A stretch of DNA of 38,069 bases from an uncultured delta proteobacterium (GTDB taxonomy: Bacteria; Myxococcota_A; Polyangia; Haliangiales; Haliangiaceae): positions 1 to 38,069 of the forward strand of contig CAADGB010000502.1 in the NCBI GenBank assembly GCA_900696455.1, read 5' to 3'. Positions 24,045 to 37,952 of the stretch are shown here, piece after piece. The notes beneath the pieces were generated by a model. It saw only the letters and a list, made by a program, of their open reading frames with translations, was not told the DNA's origin and did not search any database. Made by a program: the position numbers and the translations under genes. Positions within the stretch are counted from its first letter, which is position 1. The number at the start of each line of letters is the position of its first letter.

Positions 24045-24871
24045 GCGCGCACGCCCTGCGGCCGGCGGCGGTCGCCGCGGCGCTGGCGCTGGCGCCGGCC
24101 TGCGTGTGGAGCGACGGCCACCCGTTCGGCGAGCTGTCGGCGTCGCTCGAGACCCGCTGGACCCTGGCCGCCGATCGCGGCGGCGCCCGCCAGCGCCTCG
24201 CCTCCGACTTCGTCGTCGAGGTCACGGGGGCCACCGCCACCCTCGGCGCCCTCACCCTGATCGACGTGGGCGCCGCCGCGCTGGCCTTCGATCCGGCCGA
24301 CCCGCCGCCCGGCTACACGCTCTGCCACAACGGCCACTGTCACGCCGCCGCCGGGCGCCTGGTCTCGTACGAGGAGATCTCCGCCGAGCTGTCGGGGGGC
24401 GCCGGCCCGCAGCCCATCGTCGCGCTCGCCGTCGGCGCCCGCGACCTGCTGCCCGGCGCACGGGGCGCGCTCGGCTGCGACGGCGGCCCGTGCGACCTCC
24501 CGCGCGCGCAGGTCCGCCGGCTCGAGCTCGCGGTCGAGCGGCTCGAGCTGGCCGGCGTCGTGGCCGACACCCGGGTGCCGCCGCGGCTGACCGGCGACGT
24601 GGCGTGGACGCTCACCCTCGACCGCGGCGCCGGCGCCGACGCCGCGCCCGTGACCGGCGCGCTCGAGCTGCCGATCGACCGCGGCCACCCGCCGCGCATC
24701 GAGCTGGCCGCGACCTTCACCCCCACCGCCGCGCTGCTCGACGGCGTCCGCTTCGAGCTGGCCGGCGACGGACCGTGGGCGGTCGACAGCGACGCGACGT
24801 CGCGGGCCGCCGTCGACGCCGCCCTCGTGGAGCTCCCCCTGACCGCGGCCGTGTCGCGCCGCGACCTCTGA
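24041..24871 (+). CDS. Lipoprotein with CxxxxCH motif, coupled to ZnuA-like gene
   Basis: 276 residues, GTG start in a GTGA overlap with the binding-protein gene, so co-translated. The signal ends in lipobox LAPAC. The mature protein is predicted mostly beta: ASLETRWTLAADRG, DFVVEVTGATATLGALTLIDVG, VAWTLTLDRG. A candidate metal site CHNGHCHA is near residue 94-101, and a second Cys pair (LGCDGGPCDL) follows. I do not recognise the family. Tight coupling to a metal-binding protein suggests an envelope protein that passes or stores the metal. Confidence 0.7.
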   Translation: MSAHALRPAAVAAALALAPACVWSDGHPFGELSASLETRWTLAADRGGARQRLASDFVVEVTGATATLGALTLIDVGAAALAFDPADPPPGYTLCHNGHCHAAAGRLVSYEEISAELSGGAGPQPIVALAVGARDLLPGARGALGCDGGPCDLPRAQVRRLELAVERLELAGVVADTRVPPRLTGDVAWTLTLDRGAGADAAPVTGALELPIDRGHPPRIELAATFTPTAALLDGVRFELAGDGPWAVDSDATSRAAVDAALVELPLTAAVSRRDL

Positions 24872-24919
24872 ACCGGCGCGTCGACGCGCGCCCGCGAACC
24901 ACCCGCAAAGGAACTGCTC

Positions 24920-25441
24920 ATGCGTACTCGTTGCACCACGTCCCCCTCCCTGCCCGACCTCGGCCTCCCGGTCGCCGCCCTGCTCGCCGCCGCGCTCGCC
25001 GTGGGCGCCGGCGGCTGCGGCGACGACCACGACGACGAGGATCCCGACGTCGAGGCCTGCGAGCACCTCGAGAACGGCCCCTTCGCCGCGGTGACCGCGA
25101 CCGCCGACACCACGGGCGCGCCCGCCATCGCCGCCGACCACCGCGCCTACACCGTGACCCTGCCCGCGGGCAGCGGTGGCAACACCGGCTTCGTGTCGTT
25201 CGCGGCCGGCGAGGCCGGCGACTACCTGTTCTTCCTCGACCAGCCGGTGACCGCGGCGTTCTCGACGGCGGCGGGCCCGCTGACCCCCGAGCAGAGCACC
25301 ACCAGCTCGCCGGCGTGCGCGACCATCGCCGGGCGCCACCTGATCGAGCTGGCGGTGGGCACGACCTTCCTCCAGCTCACCTCGACCACCGGGACGACCG
25401 TCAACGTCGCGGTCGAGGCCGCGGCCGATCACGCGCACTGA
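24920..25441 (+). CDS. Small lipoprotein with His/Asp-rich ends
   Basis: 173 residues. ATG preceded by AAAGGAA seven bases upstream. The signal has lipobox VGAGGC; the mature N-terminus begins GDDHDDEDPDVEACEH and the protein ends AADHAH, both potential metal sites. In between is a compact beta domain (AYTVTLPAGSGGNTGFVSF, GDYLFFLDQPVTAAFST, GTTFLQLTSTTGTTVNVAVE) resembling pre-peptidase C-terminal or similar beta-sandwich folds found in other Myxococcota lipoproteins. It closes the metal-uptake cluster, 48 bp after the previous gene. The function is inferred from position only. Confidence 0.7.
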   Translation: MRTRCTTSPSLPDLGLPVAALLAAALAVGAGGCGDDHDDEDPDVEACEHLENGPFAAVTATADTTGAPAIAADHRAYTVTLPAGSGGNTGFVSFAAGEAGDYLFFLDQPVTAAFSTAAGPLTPEQSTTSSPACATIAGRHLIELAVGTTFLQLTSTTGTTVNVAVEAAADHAH

Positions 25442-25490
25442 CCCGCGCGCGCGCCGCGCGGCCCCGCCGCCGCCGGCGCGCACACGCCGC

Positions 25491-25519
25491 GTGACATCGA
25501 GCGCCGGCCGCGGAACAAT
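25491..25519 (+). promoter_or_regulatory. Promoter of membrane protein gene (leaderless)
   Basis: GTGACA (25491-25496), 17-bp spacer, AACAAT (25514-25519), six bases to GTG 25526. No Shine-Dalgarno. Confidence 0.6.
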
Positions 25520-25525
25520 CGCGCC

Positions 25526-26059
25526 GTGGCCCTCGCCTTCCGCCCCGGCTTCGCGGTCGATCTCGCCTGCCCCGGTCACGTGGCCATCGAGCGGCTGACC
25601 GAGGCGATCGTCGCCGGCCCCATGCAGCTCCGCCGCTCGCGGGTGCCGGGAGGCGGACGCGACACCCCGCGCCGCGACCACGACCACCTCGTCCTGGTCG
25701 GGCCGGCGGCGCAGCAGCGCTTCTGGTCGCCGTGGCTCACGATCGACGTCGCGCCGCGCGAGGGCGGCGCCCAGGTGCGCGCGCGGTTCAGCCCCCACCC
25801 CTCGGTGTGGACCGGCTTCGCCTTCGGTTACCTGACCGTGACCGTCGTGCTGGTGCTGTCGCTCGCCTTCGCCGGCGCCCAGGCGATGATGGGCAGCGCG
25901 CCGTGGGCGCTGTGGGGCTCGGCGGGCGCCGCGGTGGCGCTCGTCGGCCTGTGGTCGGCCGCCCAGCTCGGGCAGCGGCTGGCCCGCGCCGAGATGGAGG
26001 CGCTGGCCCGCGAGCTCGAGCGCGCGCTGGCGGCATGCCAGCCGACGACGCCGGACTGA
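25526..26059 (+). CDS. Membrane protein of unknown function, two transmembrane helices
   Basis: 177 residues, GTG start placed by its promoter. The first ~95 residues are soluble with a beta-rich look (FAVDLACPGHVAIERL, HLVLVGPAAQQRFWSPWLTIDV, GAQVRARFSPHPSVW). Two hydrophobic helices follow (FGYLTVTVVLVLSLAFAGAQ and WGSAGAAVALVGLWSAAQLG) and then an amphipathic helix with ARAEMEALARELERAL. Similar short proteins with a lipid-transfer-like front and two helices are common in high-GC bacteria, but I cannot name the family. It stands alone, convergent with the next gene. Confidence 0.65.
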   Translation: MALAFRPGFAVDLACPGHVAIERLTEAIVAGPMQLRRSRVPGGGRDTPRRDHDHLVLVGPAAQQRFWSPWLTIDVAPREGGAQVRARFSPHPSVWTGFAFGYLTVTVVLVLSLAFAGAQAMMGSAPWALWGSAGAAVALVGLWSAAQLGQRLARAEMEALARELERALAACQPTTPD

Positions 26060-26064
26060 TCGAC

Positions 26065-26092
26065 GCCGACCCTCAGCCGGCCGTCGGTCGGC
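26065..26092. terminator. Candidate terminator hairpin between convergent genes
   Basis: Seven-bp stem GCCGACC/GGTCGGC with a 14-base GC-rich loop between stops at 26059 and 26124. There is no T-tract. Confidence 0.35.
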
Positions 26093-26123
26093 CCGGCGGC
26101 GGTCCGTCGACCGTCCGGCGGTG

Positions 26124-26654
26124 TCAGTCGGCCTCGCGCAGGTCCGTGATCTTCAGGAGCGACGGCCCGGCGTCCATGGCGGCCGCCGGCCCGGTCGACG
26201 GCGGCGTGCTGACGTAGGTGCCGATGACCCGGACCCGCTTGTCGTCGTAGGCCGCCATCTCGTCGTCGGGTCGGACCCACAGCTCGAGCCAGACGTCGCC
26301 GTCGAGGCCGAGGCGGACGATCTTGCTCGACGAGCCGGTGGTGCCGTCGGGGCGCTCGTACAGGATCTTGTGGCGCCCGAGATCCTCGACGGCGTAGAGC
26401 CCGACCACCTGGACGACCTGGCCCTCGAGCTGGGACAGCTCGGCGGCATCGTGGACGACGACTGGCATGTTCACCTCCTTGGCATCCGGGGCATCCTGCG
26501 CATCCGGGGACGAGCGGGGCGTGGTCGCGGCGTCGGCCGCCGGAGCGCGCACGTCTCCCGAGCCCCCGGAGCCGGCGCGGCGCGAGCAGGCGCACCCGGC
26601 GCTCGCCGCCACCGCGGCGGCGAGGGCGGCGTGAGCGAGACGAGAGGTGCGCAC
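26124..26654 (-). CDS. Lipoprotein with OB-like domain and possible internal start
   Basis: 176 residues from GTG, placed by an exact promoter (CTGACG, 17 bp, TACCGT, six bases). The signal ends in a lipobox (VAASAGC); a Ser/Ala/Asp linker follows, then an ordered domain: LEGQVVQVVGLYAVEDLG, KIVRLGLDGDVWLELWVRP, KRVRVIGTYVSTPP, which resembles a small OB-fold. At the domain border an ATG (26468) is preceded by the perfect Shine-Dalgarno AAGGAGG five bases upstream, so a 115-residue cytoplasmic form beginning MPVVVHDAAEL could also be made. Function unknown. Confidence 0.65.
   Translation of the reverse strand: MRTSRLAHAALAAAVAASAGCACSRRAGSGGSGDVRAPAADAATTPRSSPDAQDAPDAKEVNMPVVVHDAAELSQLEGQVVQVVGLYAVEDLGRHKILYERPDGTTGSSSKIVRLGLDGDVWLELWVRPDDEMAAYDDKRVRVIGTYVSTPPSTGPAAAMDAGPSLLKITDLREAD
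26474..26480 (-). promoter_or_regulatory. Perfect internal Shine-Dalgarno site
   Basis: AAGGAGG on the minus strand, five bases before an in-frame ATG at 26468 inside the lipoprotein gene. It is the strongest ribosome site I noticed in the window. Confidence 0.5.
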
Positions 26655-26660
26655 CCGCTG

Positions 26661-26689
26661 ACGGTAGCGCACGCCGGCGCGCGCGTCAG
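26661..26689 (-). promoter_or_regulatory. Promoter of OB-like lipoprotein gene (leaderless)
   Basis: CTGACG (26689-26684), 17-bp spacer, TACCGT (26666-26661), six bases to GTG 26654; the -35 overlaps the upstream gene's stop codon. Confidence 0.6.
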
Positions 26690-28305
26690 TCGGCCTTCGC
26701 CGAGAACGTGCTGGCGCGGGTGCCGTGGGTGCCGGTCTCGAGGTGCTGCTCGTGGAAGGTCTGGCCGGTCTTGACCGTGCCGTACATCTGGTAGTTCCAG
26801 TTGCGGTTGACCCAGTTGTACGCGCGCTCCTGGTTCTCGCGATCCTTCTTGGCGTCGCCGGTGGGGGCGAAGCCGACGGCGTAGTTCTCGAGCGTGATGT
26901 TGTTGCTGCCGTCCTTCATGATCACGCCGCCCCAGTGGAAGTTCCAGCGCGGCTTGGCCTTGCCCCGGCGGTCGCGGACCACGTCGGACCCGGGCATGTT
27001 GTACTCGGTGGCCATGGTGTAGGCGCCGCCGATCTCGGGATCGGCCGCGGTGTTGACCTTGGCGTACTGATCGAAGGCCAGCCGGCCCTCGTCGCCCAGC
27101 TCCCAGTACTGCTCGCGGGCGTGGTCGGCGCTGGTCGGCTTGATGGCGTCCCACACGTACTCGAGGTCGCCGGTGTAGTGGACGCCCTCCTTCAGGTACT
27201 TGTGCGACCGCGGATCCTGGACGAACGCGGGCATCGCCGCGACGTAGATCTGGTCCGAGTAGTTGCCCGGGCCGTAGCTGCGCGAGGTCGACTTCTCCTT
27301 GCCGTCGACCTCGTAGGTCCCGCGGGGCACGGCGCCCTGGCCGTCGGTGCCCATGACCGCCCGCGACGAGCGCCCGCAGTCCGCCCACAGCGCCATGGTG
27401 TCGCCGGACTCGCCCGCCGAGTCCTCGGCGCCCGGCTCGTTGGCGTCCTCGAGGATCTGGTTGCCGGGGTCGGTGCCCTTGGGGTTCACCTGCGGCACGA
27501 CGAGGTGGAGGGTCTGGCCCTTGACCTTCATCGTGTCCTTGCCGTCGACGAGCTCGATGAACGACCCGGCCCGGCCGGCCGAGCCCAGGGCGACGTTGGC
27601 CTGGGCGATCTTGTCGATCGTGGCGTACAGGGTCTGCAGCGTGCCGTCCTGGGCCAGCGCGGTCTCGCCGCTCTCCGAGACCCGCCAGGTCTGGCCCCGG
27701 ATCTCCTCCTCGGTGTAGAGCTGCATCGAGCCGCCCGGATCGCGCTTGAGCTCCTGGCCGGCGCCGGGCAGGAGGTCGGTCGCCGACTCGCCGGCGACCA
27801 CCCGCGCGGCGACCGCGTCGGCGTTCTGCTCGTGCTGGTCGCCGGCCTCGCCGACGCCGCCCTTCAGGTGCACGCCCTCCCGCTGCTGGACGACGTGTGC
27901 GGCCTCGTGCGCGGCCAGGAACAGATCGGGCTCGCGGGCGAAGGCGACGTGGCTGCCGGTGGCGAAGCCCTGGGCGCCGATGGCCTCCGACGCCGCCGCG
28001 GCGTGACCGCCGACGTGGGCGGAGACGCCCGACAGGTCGTGGTTGCCGAACGAGCGCTGGATCTTGTCGAGGTGGGGCAGCGCCCGCGCCGGCTCGGCGA
28101 TGCCGGCGGCGGCGCTCTCCTTGCGCGACGCCTCGTCGGTCATCACGAGCTGCTGACCGCCGCCCCGGGCCTGGACGTGCTCGACGGCGGCGGCCGCCGT
28201 CGACAGGTCGGGCGCGGCGCCGGACGGCGCGCGCGCCGGCTCGACGGGCGACCGGGCCTGGAGATCCTGGTCGGGACGGTGGAGGTGCTCGCGGGGGCTG
28301 GGCAT
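26686..28305 (-). CDS. DUF4157 (eCIS core) protein with Cys/His C-terminal domain, candidate effector
   Basis: 539 residues. After a disordered, Pro/Ala-rich start, residues ~85-185 match DUF4157, the domain that marks cargo of extracellular contractile injection systems: [26 protein letters not shown]-type region (near 95-120), [13 protein letters not shown] with HExxH at 133-137, and [10 protein letters not shown]. The rest is a separate domain with a Cys (WADCGRSS, Cys310), a strand carrying His457 ([12 protein letters not shown]) and Glu473 (ITLENYA), and a conserved-looking end ([18 protein letters not shown]). That order of Cys, His and an acidic residue resembles papain-like or NlpC-like hydrolases; this is my inference. 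It is transcribed away from an AAA+ ATPase of the same systems. No tube, sheath or baseplate genes are present here. Confidence 0.8.
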   Translation of the reverse strand: MPSPREHLHRPDQDLQARSPVEPARAPSGAAPDLSTAAAAVEHVQARGGGQQLVMTDEASRKESAAAGIAEPARALPHLDKIQRSFGNHDLSGVSAHVGGHAAAASEAIGAQGFATGSHVAFAREPDLFLAAHEAAHVVQQREGVHLKGGVGEAGDQHEQNADAVAARVVAGESATDLLPGAGQELKRDPGGSMQLYTEEEIRGQTWRVSESGETALAQDGTLQTLYATIDKIAQANVALGSAGRAGSFIELVDGKDTMKVKGQTLHLVVPQVNPKGTDPGNQILEDANEPGAEDSAGESGDTMALWADCGRSSRAVMGTDGQGAVPRGTYEVDGKEKSTSRSYGPGNYSDQIYVAAMPAFVQDPRSHKYLKEGVHYTGDLEYVWDAIKPTSADHAREQYWELGDEGRLAFDQYAKVNTAADPEIGGAYTMATEYNMPGSDVVRDRRGKAKPRWNFHWGGVIMKDGSNNITLENYAVGFAPTGDAKKDRENQERAYNWVNRNWNYQMYGTVKTGQTFHEQHLETGTHGTRASTFSAKAD

Positions 28306-28313
28306 GGCACCCC

Positions 28314-28319
28314 ATTGTA
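28314..28319 (-). promoter_or_regulatory. -10 element of DUF4157 gene
   Basis: TACAAT on the minus strand eight bases before the ATG at 28305, in an otherwise GC-rich gap. Confidence 0.5.
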
Positions 28320-28377
28320 CGGGTAGACGCTGCCCGACCTTCCCCGCCGGGGCGCCGGCGCGCGGGTTCCCAGCCGA

Positions 28378-28407
28378 TTGACGGAAGTCCGCGGATCGAC
28401 GAAGGTT
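28378..28407 (+). promoter_or_regulatory. Promoter of AAA+ ATPase gene
   Basis: TTGACG (28378-28383), 18-bp spacer, AAGGTT (28402-28407), seven bases to ATG 28415. GAAGG (28401-28405) could alternatively act as a Shine-Dalgarno site. Confidence 0.45.
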
Positions 28408-28414
28408 GGCCGGG

Positions 28415-30403
28415 ATGAGCGACCCCTCGACCCGCTACGCCGCCGCGCTCGAGCGGGTCCGGCTGCGCGCGCTGCGGGCCGCCGAGCTGGGCTCCGCGCA
28501 GCGCCCCGAGCGCCTGGCCGAGCTCGCCGCGCAGCTCGACGCCGTCGAGCGGGCGCTGGTCGCCACCGCCGGCGGCGCGCGCGACGGCGCCCTGGCCCGC
28601 CGCCTCGGCCTCGGCCTCGACGAGCTCGACCTCCTGTGGACGACGGTGGCGGTCACCGCCGATCCGCGGCTGTGGCCGCACCTGCAGCGGCTGGGCGGCG
28701 CCGAGGCGGCGCGCGGCGCGTCCCTCGGCCTGCATGCGCTCCTCGCCGAGCTCGATCTGCCGCGCAGCCTCGAGCTGGGCCTGACCCTGGGCCCCGACCA
28801 CCCGCTGGTCCGCTTCGGCCTGATCGAGCCCGCCGACGAGCTGGCGTGGGCGGCGCGCGCCTTCCGCGCCGCACCCCGGGTCGCCGGCCACCTCGCCGGC
28901 GACGACACCCTCGACGCCCTGGTGGCCGAGCTCGGCGGGCGCGTGCGCGTCCCCGACGGGCTCGAGCTCGACGACGCGGTCCGCGACGTCCACGCCCGGC
29001 TGGGGCGCGCCCTGGCCGGCCCGACGCCGGTGCTGTGCGCCGTCGACGGCTCGCCGGGCGTGGGCCGGCGCACCGCGATCGCCGTCGCGGCCGCCGCGGC
29101 CGGCCGGCCGGCCCTGGCCCTCGAGCTCACCCGGCTGCCCGCCGGACCGGGCGCGCTCGAGCGCGCGCTGGCCGCGCTCACCCGCGAGGCGGTGCTGACC
29201 GGCGCCGTGCCCGTCGTCGTCGGCGTCGACGAGCTGGTCGGCGAGAGCGGCGCCGCGCCCGAGCTGCGCACGATCGCCAGCGCCCTCGACCGGGTGCCGG
29301 GCCCGGTGGCGGTGGTGACGCTCAGCCGCGGCGTCGAGCTGCCGGTGACGCGCACGGTGCTGCGGGTCTCGGTGCCGGTGCCGGAGACCGCCGCCCGCCG
29401 CCGGCTGTGGGCCCGCGCCCTCGACGGCCGGGCCGGACCGCAGGTGGCGGCCGACGACCTCGACGCGCTGGCGATCCGCTACCGCCTGGGCGCCGGCGCG
29501 ATCGCGCAGGCGGTGCGCGCCGCCGTGGTGATGAGCGGCGACACCCTGGGCGCGCCCGAGCTCATCGCCGGCGTGCGCAACAACATCGCCGAGCGCATGG
29601 GCGGGCTGGCCCAGCGGGTGACCGTCAAGCAGCGGTGGGACGAGCTGGTGCTGGGCCGCGACACCCTCGATCAGGTCAAGGCGCTGACCGCGCGCGTCCG
29701 CCACCAGCACACCGTCCTCGAGCGCTGGGGCCTGAGCAAGAAGCTGCACCGCGGCACCGGCGTCGCCGCCCTGTTCTCGGGACCGCCCGGCACCGGCAAG
29801 ACCATGGTCGCCGGCCTCATCGCCACCGAGCTCGATCTCGAGCTGTACCAGGTCGACCTGTCGCGGGTGGTGTCGAAGTGGGTGGGCGAGACCGAGAAGC
29901 AGCTCGCCCGCATCTTCGACGCCGCCGACGCCGGCCACGCCCTCCTCCTGTTCGACGAGGCCGACGCCCTGTTCGCGCGCCGCACCGAGGTCAAGGCCGC
30001 GGTCGACCGCTACGCCAACCTCGAGGTCAACTACCTCCTGCAGCGGGTCGAGGCCTTCGGCGGCATCACGATCCTCACCACCAACCTCGACCAGAGCATC
30101 GATCCGGCGCTGATGCGCCGCCTCTCCGGCCACGTCAAGTTCTGGCCGCCGGAGCAGGACGAGCGCGAGCTGCTGTGGCGCAGCATGCTCGGCCCCGCCG
30201 TGCCGCAGGCCGACGACCTCGACCTCGAGGAGCTGGCCAGCCGCTTCTCGGAGATGACCGGCGCCAACATCCGCAACGCCGCCATCGCCGCCGCCTTCCT
30301 CGCCGCCGCCGAGGGCGTGCCGGTCAGCCAGGCCCTGCTCGAGCGCGCGGCGCGCGGCGAGTACGCCTCGATGGGGCGCCAGCTCGGCGGACAATCGCGG
30401 TGA
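28415..30403 (+). CDS. AAA+ ATPase of eCIS type, degenerate first AAA module
   Basis: 662 residues. Residues 1-190 are helical. A first AAA-like module has a damaged Walker A (GSPGVGRRT, 212-220, Arg218 where Lys is expected) but keeps GVDELVG. The second module is complete: GPPGTGKT (456-463), [11 protein letters not shown] (Asp514-Glu515), [15 protein letters not shown] sensor/arginine-finger region and a C-terminal helical lid ([18 protein letters not shown]). This layout matches the CDC48-like ATPases encoded in Photorhabdus virulence cassette and antifeeding-prophage type clusters, where they are thought to act in assembly or cargo loading. Its divergent neighbour carries the cargo-type DUF4157 domain, so I infer the two act together. 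I start at ATG 28415 rather than a TTG three codons earlier. Confidence 0.88.
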   Translation: MSDPSTRYAAALERVRLRALRAAELGSAQRPERLAELAAQLDAVERALVATAGGARDGALARRLGLGLDELDLLWTTVAVTADPRLWPHLQRLGGAEAARGASLGLHALLAELDLPRSLELGLTLGPDHPLVRFGLIEPADELAWAARAFRAAPRVAGHLAGDDTLDALVAELGGRVRVPDGLELDDAVRDVHARLGRALAGPTPVLCAVDGSPGVGRRTAIAVAAAAAGRPALALELTRLPAGPGALERALAALTREAVLTGAVPVVVGVDELVGESGAAPELRTIASALDRVPGPVAVVTLSRGVELPVTRTVLRVSVPVPETAARRRLWARALDGRAGPQVAADDLDALAIRYRLGAGAIAQAVRAAVVMSGDTLGAPELIAGVRNNIAERMGGLAQRVTVKQRWDELVLGRDTLDQVKALTARVRHQHTVLERWGLSKKLHRGTGVAALFSGPPGTGKTMVAGLIATELDLELYQVDLSRVVSKWVGETEKQLARIFDAADAGHALLLFDEADALFARRTEVKAAVDRYANLEVNYLLQRVEAFGGITILTTNLDQSIDPALMRRLSGHVKFWPPEQDERELLWRSMLGPAVPQADDLDLEELASRFSEMTGANIRNAAIAAAFLAAAEGVPVSQALLERAARGEYASMGRQLGGQSR

Positions 30404-30467
30404 GCGGGGACGCGGCCGGCGGCGGGGAGGACGGCCGGCCGCCGGGCTCCCGGCCGCCGTCGCGGCG

Positions 30468-31430
30468 TCACGGCGACGGATCGTGGATCGCCCACACGTG
30501 CTGGCGGTGCTCGACGCGCAGCTCGACCGCGCCGTCGCCGGCGACGGCGGTGCCGCGGCCGAGCCGCGCCAGGTGCGAGAACGCGCACTTGCTGAACGAG
30601 CAGCTCTCCAGGTACGTGGTGTCGGGGAAGCGCGCCATGAGCGCGGCCGGCACCGTGATCGCGCCGGCGGCGTCGTCGACCTCGCACTCGATGATGGCGA
30701 GGTAGTGGCCACCGTGCCAGACGCCGTCGCCGTTGAGGGTGAGGCGCACCCGCGCGCCCGGATCCGCCGGCGTCCAGCGCACGGTGGGCTCGGCGCCGAG
30801 GCGGAGCTTGCCGTCGGCCGGCAGCTCGGCGACCAGCGGCGTGACGCCGCGGGCCGCCGCGGTGAAGCCTGCGACCTCGTCCCCGGCGGCGGTGGCGGTG
30901 ACGGTCGCGCCCGGCGCGAACGGCTCGTCGCGGACGCGAGTCTGGTAGCGGCCGTCGAGCGGGTCGCGGCGCAGGATCACCGAGTCCCCACCGCCGGCGA
31001 GCTCGAGCTCGCCCGCCGAGGCGTAGACCGGGTACGGCGCGCAGGTCTCCGGCCCGACGCAGATGCCGGTGCACGTGCGGCACGTCCCGGGGTGGGGCTC
31101 GAGGACGCGGCAGTCGCCGGCGCGCGCGGTCTCGGCGTGGAAGAGGTGGCGGCGATAGCCGGCGACCTCGAAGGCCGCCTCGAGGTACGTCCACCGGCCC
31201 GCGCCCCACGGCGCCGGATAGACGTGCTCGGCCACGACCACCTCGCCGAGCGACCGGCGACCGAGCGGATCGGCGTCGCCGCCGGCGGCCGCGTCGGCGA
31301 GGGCACCGCCAGGCGGGAGGTCATCGCCGCAGCCGGCGACCGCGAGGACCGCGAGCGCGAGCGCGGACGCGAGCGCGGGCGCGGGCGCGGGCGCGGCGAT
31401 CGCGCGGACGGAGCGCCACGGGACGTGCAC
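30468..31430 (-). CDS. Cys-rich lipoprotein of unknown function
   Basis: 320 residues, start GTG (VHVPWRSV) with TACACC six bases upstream; a GTG 17 codons earlier is possible. The hydrophobic signal ends in lipobox LAVAGC. The mature part has a Cys cluster (CRTCTGICVGPETC near 105-120), then two beta-rich stretches that could be immunoglobulin-like (PFAPGATVTATAAGDEVAGF and PGARVRLTLNGDGVWHGGH) and a C-terminal ESCSFSKCAF Cys pair. I do not recognise the family. The gene converges on the ATPase gene with a GC-rich 64-bp gap; an imperfect GGCCGG/CCGGCC hairpin lies in it. Confidence 0.65.
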   Translation of the reverse strand: MHVPWRSVRAIAAPAPAPALASALALAVLAVAGCGDDLPPGGALADAAAGGDADPLGRRSLGEVVVAEHVYPAPWGAGRWTYLEAAFEVAGYRRHLFHAETARAGDCRVLEPHPGTCRTCTGICVGPETCAPYPVYASAGELELAGGGDSVILRRDPLDGRYQTRVRDEPFAPGATVTATAAGDEVAGFTAAARGVTPLVAELPADGKLRLGAEPTVRWTPADPGARVRLTLNGDGVWHGGHYLAIIECEVDDAAGAITVPAALMARFPDTTYLESCSFSKCAFSHLARLGRGTAVAGDGAVELRVEHRQHVWAIHDPSP

Positions 31431-31436
31431 GGGCCG

Positions 31437-31442
31437 GGTGTA
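31437..31442 (-). promoter_or_regulatory. Possible -10 element of Cys-rich lipoprotein gene
   Basis: TACACC on the minus strand six bases before GTG 31430. The last base departs from TAnnnT, so this is a weak call. Confidence 0.3.
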
Positions 31443-31577
31443 GCGCGCGACCGGCCGCGCCCGCGGTGACCGCCCGCACACCCTCGCCTCCCGGGCCTCG
31501 GCGCGTCGCGCCCCGCGCGTCGCGCGCCCCCGCGACGCGTCGCCGTCGGGCGGCGGACGCGCCGGCGAGCGCCGTGC

Positions 31578-31583
31578 TAGCGT
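31578..31583 (+). promoter_or_regulatory. Possible -10 element of metal ABC ATPase gene
   Basis: TAGCGT eight bases before ATG 31592; no -35 match. Confidence 0.35.
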
Positions 31584-31591
31584 GCCGCCAG

Positions 31592-33350
<1,759 letters not shown>

Positions 33351-33373
33351 GCCGACCGCGGTCGGTGAAGGGG

Positions 33374-36830
<3,457 letters not shown>

Positions 36831-36836
36831 CGGCGC

Positions 36837-36842
36837 ATCCTA
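36837..36842 (-). promoter_or_regulatory. -10 element of MopE-like gene (leaderless)
   Basis: TAGGAT on the minus strand six bases before the ATG at 36830; only ATGATC sits at the -35 position. Confidence 0.45.
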
Positions 36843-36954
36843 CACAGGTGGCCGGCCGGGATCATCCGGATTCTCGGTCGGCGGCCCGCCGCGGCCGTGG
36901 TACGAAATCACCACGATCTTCATCAGATCGACCAGCTAGCCGCGAGGCCCACCC

Positions 36955-37950
36955 ATGAGCGACGACTCCCCCCGGCTGCCGGTGGTCGGCACCCCCGCCC
37001 CGGCCGCGCCCCTCGACCTGACCGACGACGAGCTCGAGGACGGCATCCGCCGCCTCAAGGCCGAGCGCAACGCCGTCATCCTCGCCCACTACTACCAGGA
37101 GTCCGAGATCCAGGACCTGGCCGACTTCGTCGGCGACTCGCTGCAGCTCTCGCAGGCGGCCGCCCGCACCGACGCCGACGTCATCGCCTTCTGCGGCGTC
37201 CACTTCATGGCCGAGACCGCCAAGATCCTCAACCCGCACAAGGTCGTGGTGGTGCCCGACCTCGAGGCCGGGTGCTCGCTGGCCGACGGCTGCCCGGCGC
37301 CGGCGTTCGCGCGCTGGCTCGAGCGCTACCCCGGCCACACCGTCGTCACCTACATCAACTGCTCGGCCGAGGTGAAGGCGCTGTCCGACATCATCTGCAC
37401 CTCGTCGAACGCGGTGAAGATCGTCAAGGCCCTGGCCGGCGAGAAGGTCGTGTTCGCCCCCGACCGCTACCTCGGCGCCTTCGTCAAGAAGGAGACCGGG
37501 CGCGACGACATCCCGCTGTGGCCGGGCACCTGCATTGTCCACGAGTCGTTCAGCGAGCGCCGGCTGCTCGAGCTCAAGGTCCGGCACCCGGACGCCGAGA
37601 TCATCGCCCACCCCGAGTGCCACGAGGGCATCCTCCGCCACGCCGCCCACGTCGCCTCGACCTCGGGGCTCATCAAGTACGCGCGCGAGAGCCCGACCCA
37701 GACCTTCATCGTCGCCACCGAGGCCGGCATCCTCCACAAGATGCAGGCCGAGGCCCCGGGCAAGACCCTCATCGCCGCGCCGCCCGACGACGAGAGCTGC
37801 GCGTGCAACCTGTGCCCGCACATGCGGCGCAACACCCTGGCCAAGCTCTACCTGTGCCTGCGCGACCTGCAGCCCCAGGTCGACGTGCCCGAGCCCATCC
37901 GGGTCAAGGCCCTGGCGCCCATCCAGCGCATGCTCGAGCTGAGCGCCTGA
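36955..37950 (+). CDS. nadA: Quinolinate synthase
   Basis: 331 residues. NadA condenses iminoaspartate with dihydroxyacetone phosphate to quinolinate, the NAD precursor, using a [4Fe-4S] cluster. Family motifs are [21 protein letters not shown] near 42-62, [45 protein letters not shown] and CNLCPHM. Probable cluster ligands are Cys107, Cys222 and Cys287 (or Cys284). GAGG lies seven bases upstream of the ATG. It is divergent from the MopE-like gene; nadB and nadC are not in the window. A short gap leads into another lipoprotein start. Confidence 0.97.
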   Translation: MSDDSPRLPVVGTPAPAAPLDLTDDELEDGIRRLKAERNAVILAHYYQESEIQDLADFVGDSLQLSQAAARTDADVIAFCGVHFMAETAKILNPHKVVVVPDLEAGCSLADGCPAPAFARWLERYPGHTVVTYINCSAEVKALSDIICTSSNAVKIVKALAGEKVVFAPDRYLGAFVKKETGRDDIPLWPGTCIVHESFSERRLLELKVRHPDAEIIAHPECHEGILRHAAHVASTSGLIKYARESPTQTFIVATEAGILHKMQAEAPGKTLIAAPPDDESCACNLCPHMRRNTLAKLYLCLRDLQPQVDVPEPIRVKALAPIQRMLELSA

Positions 37951-37952
37951 GC

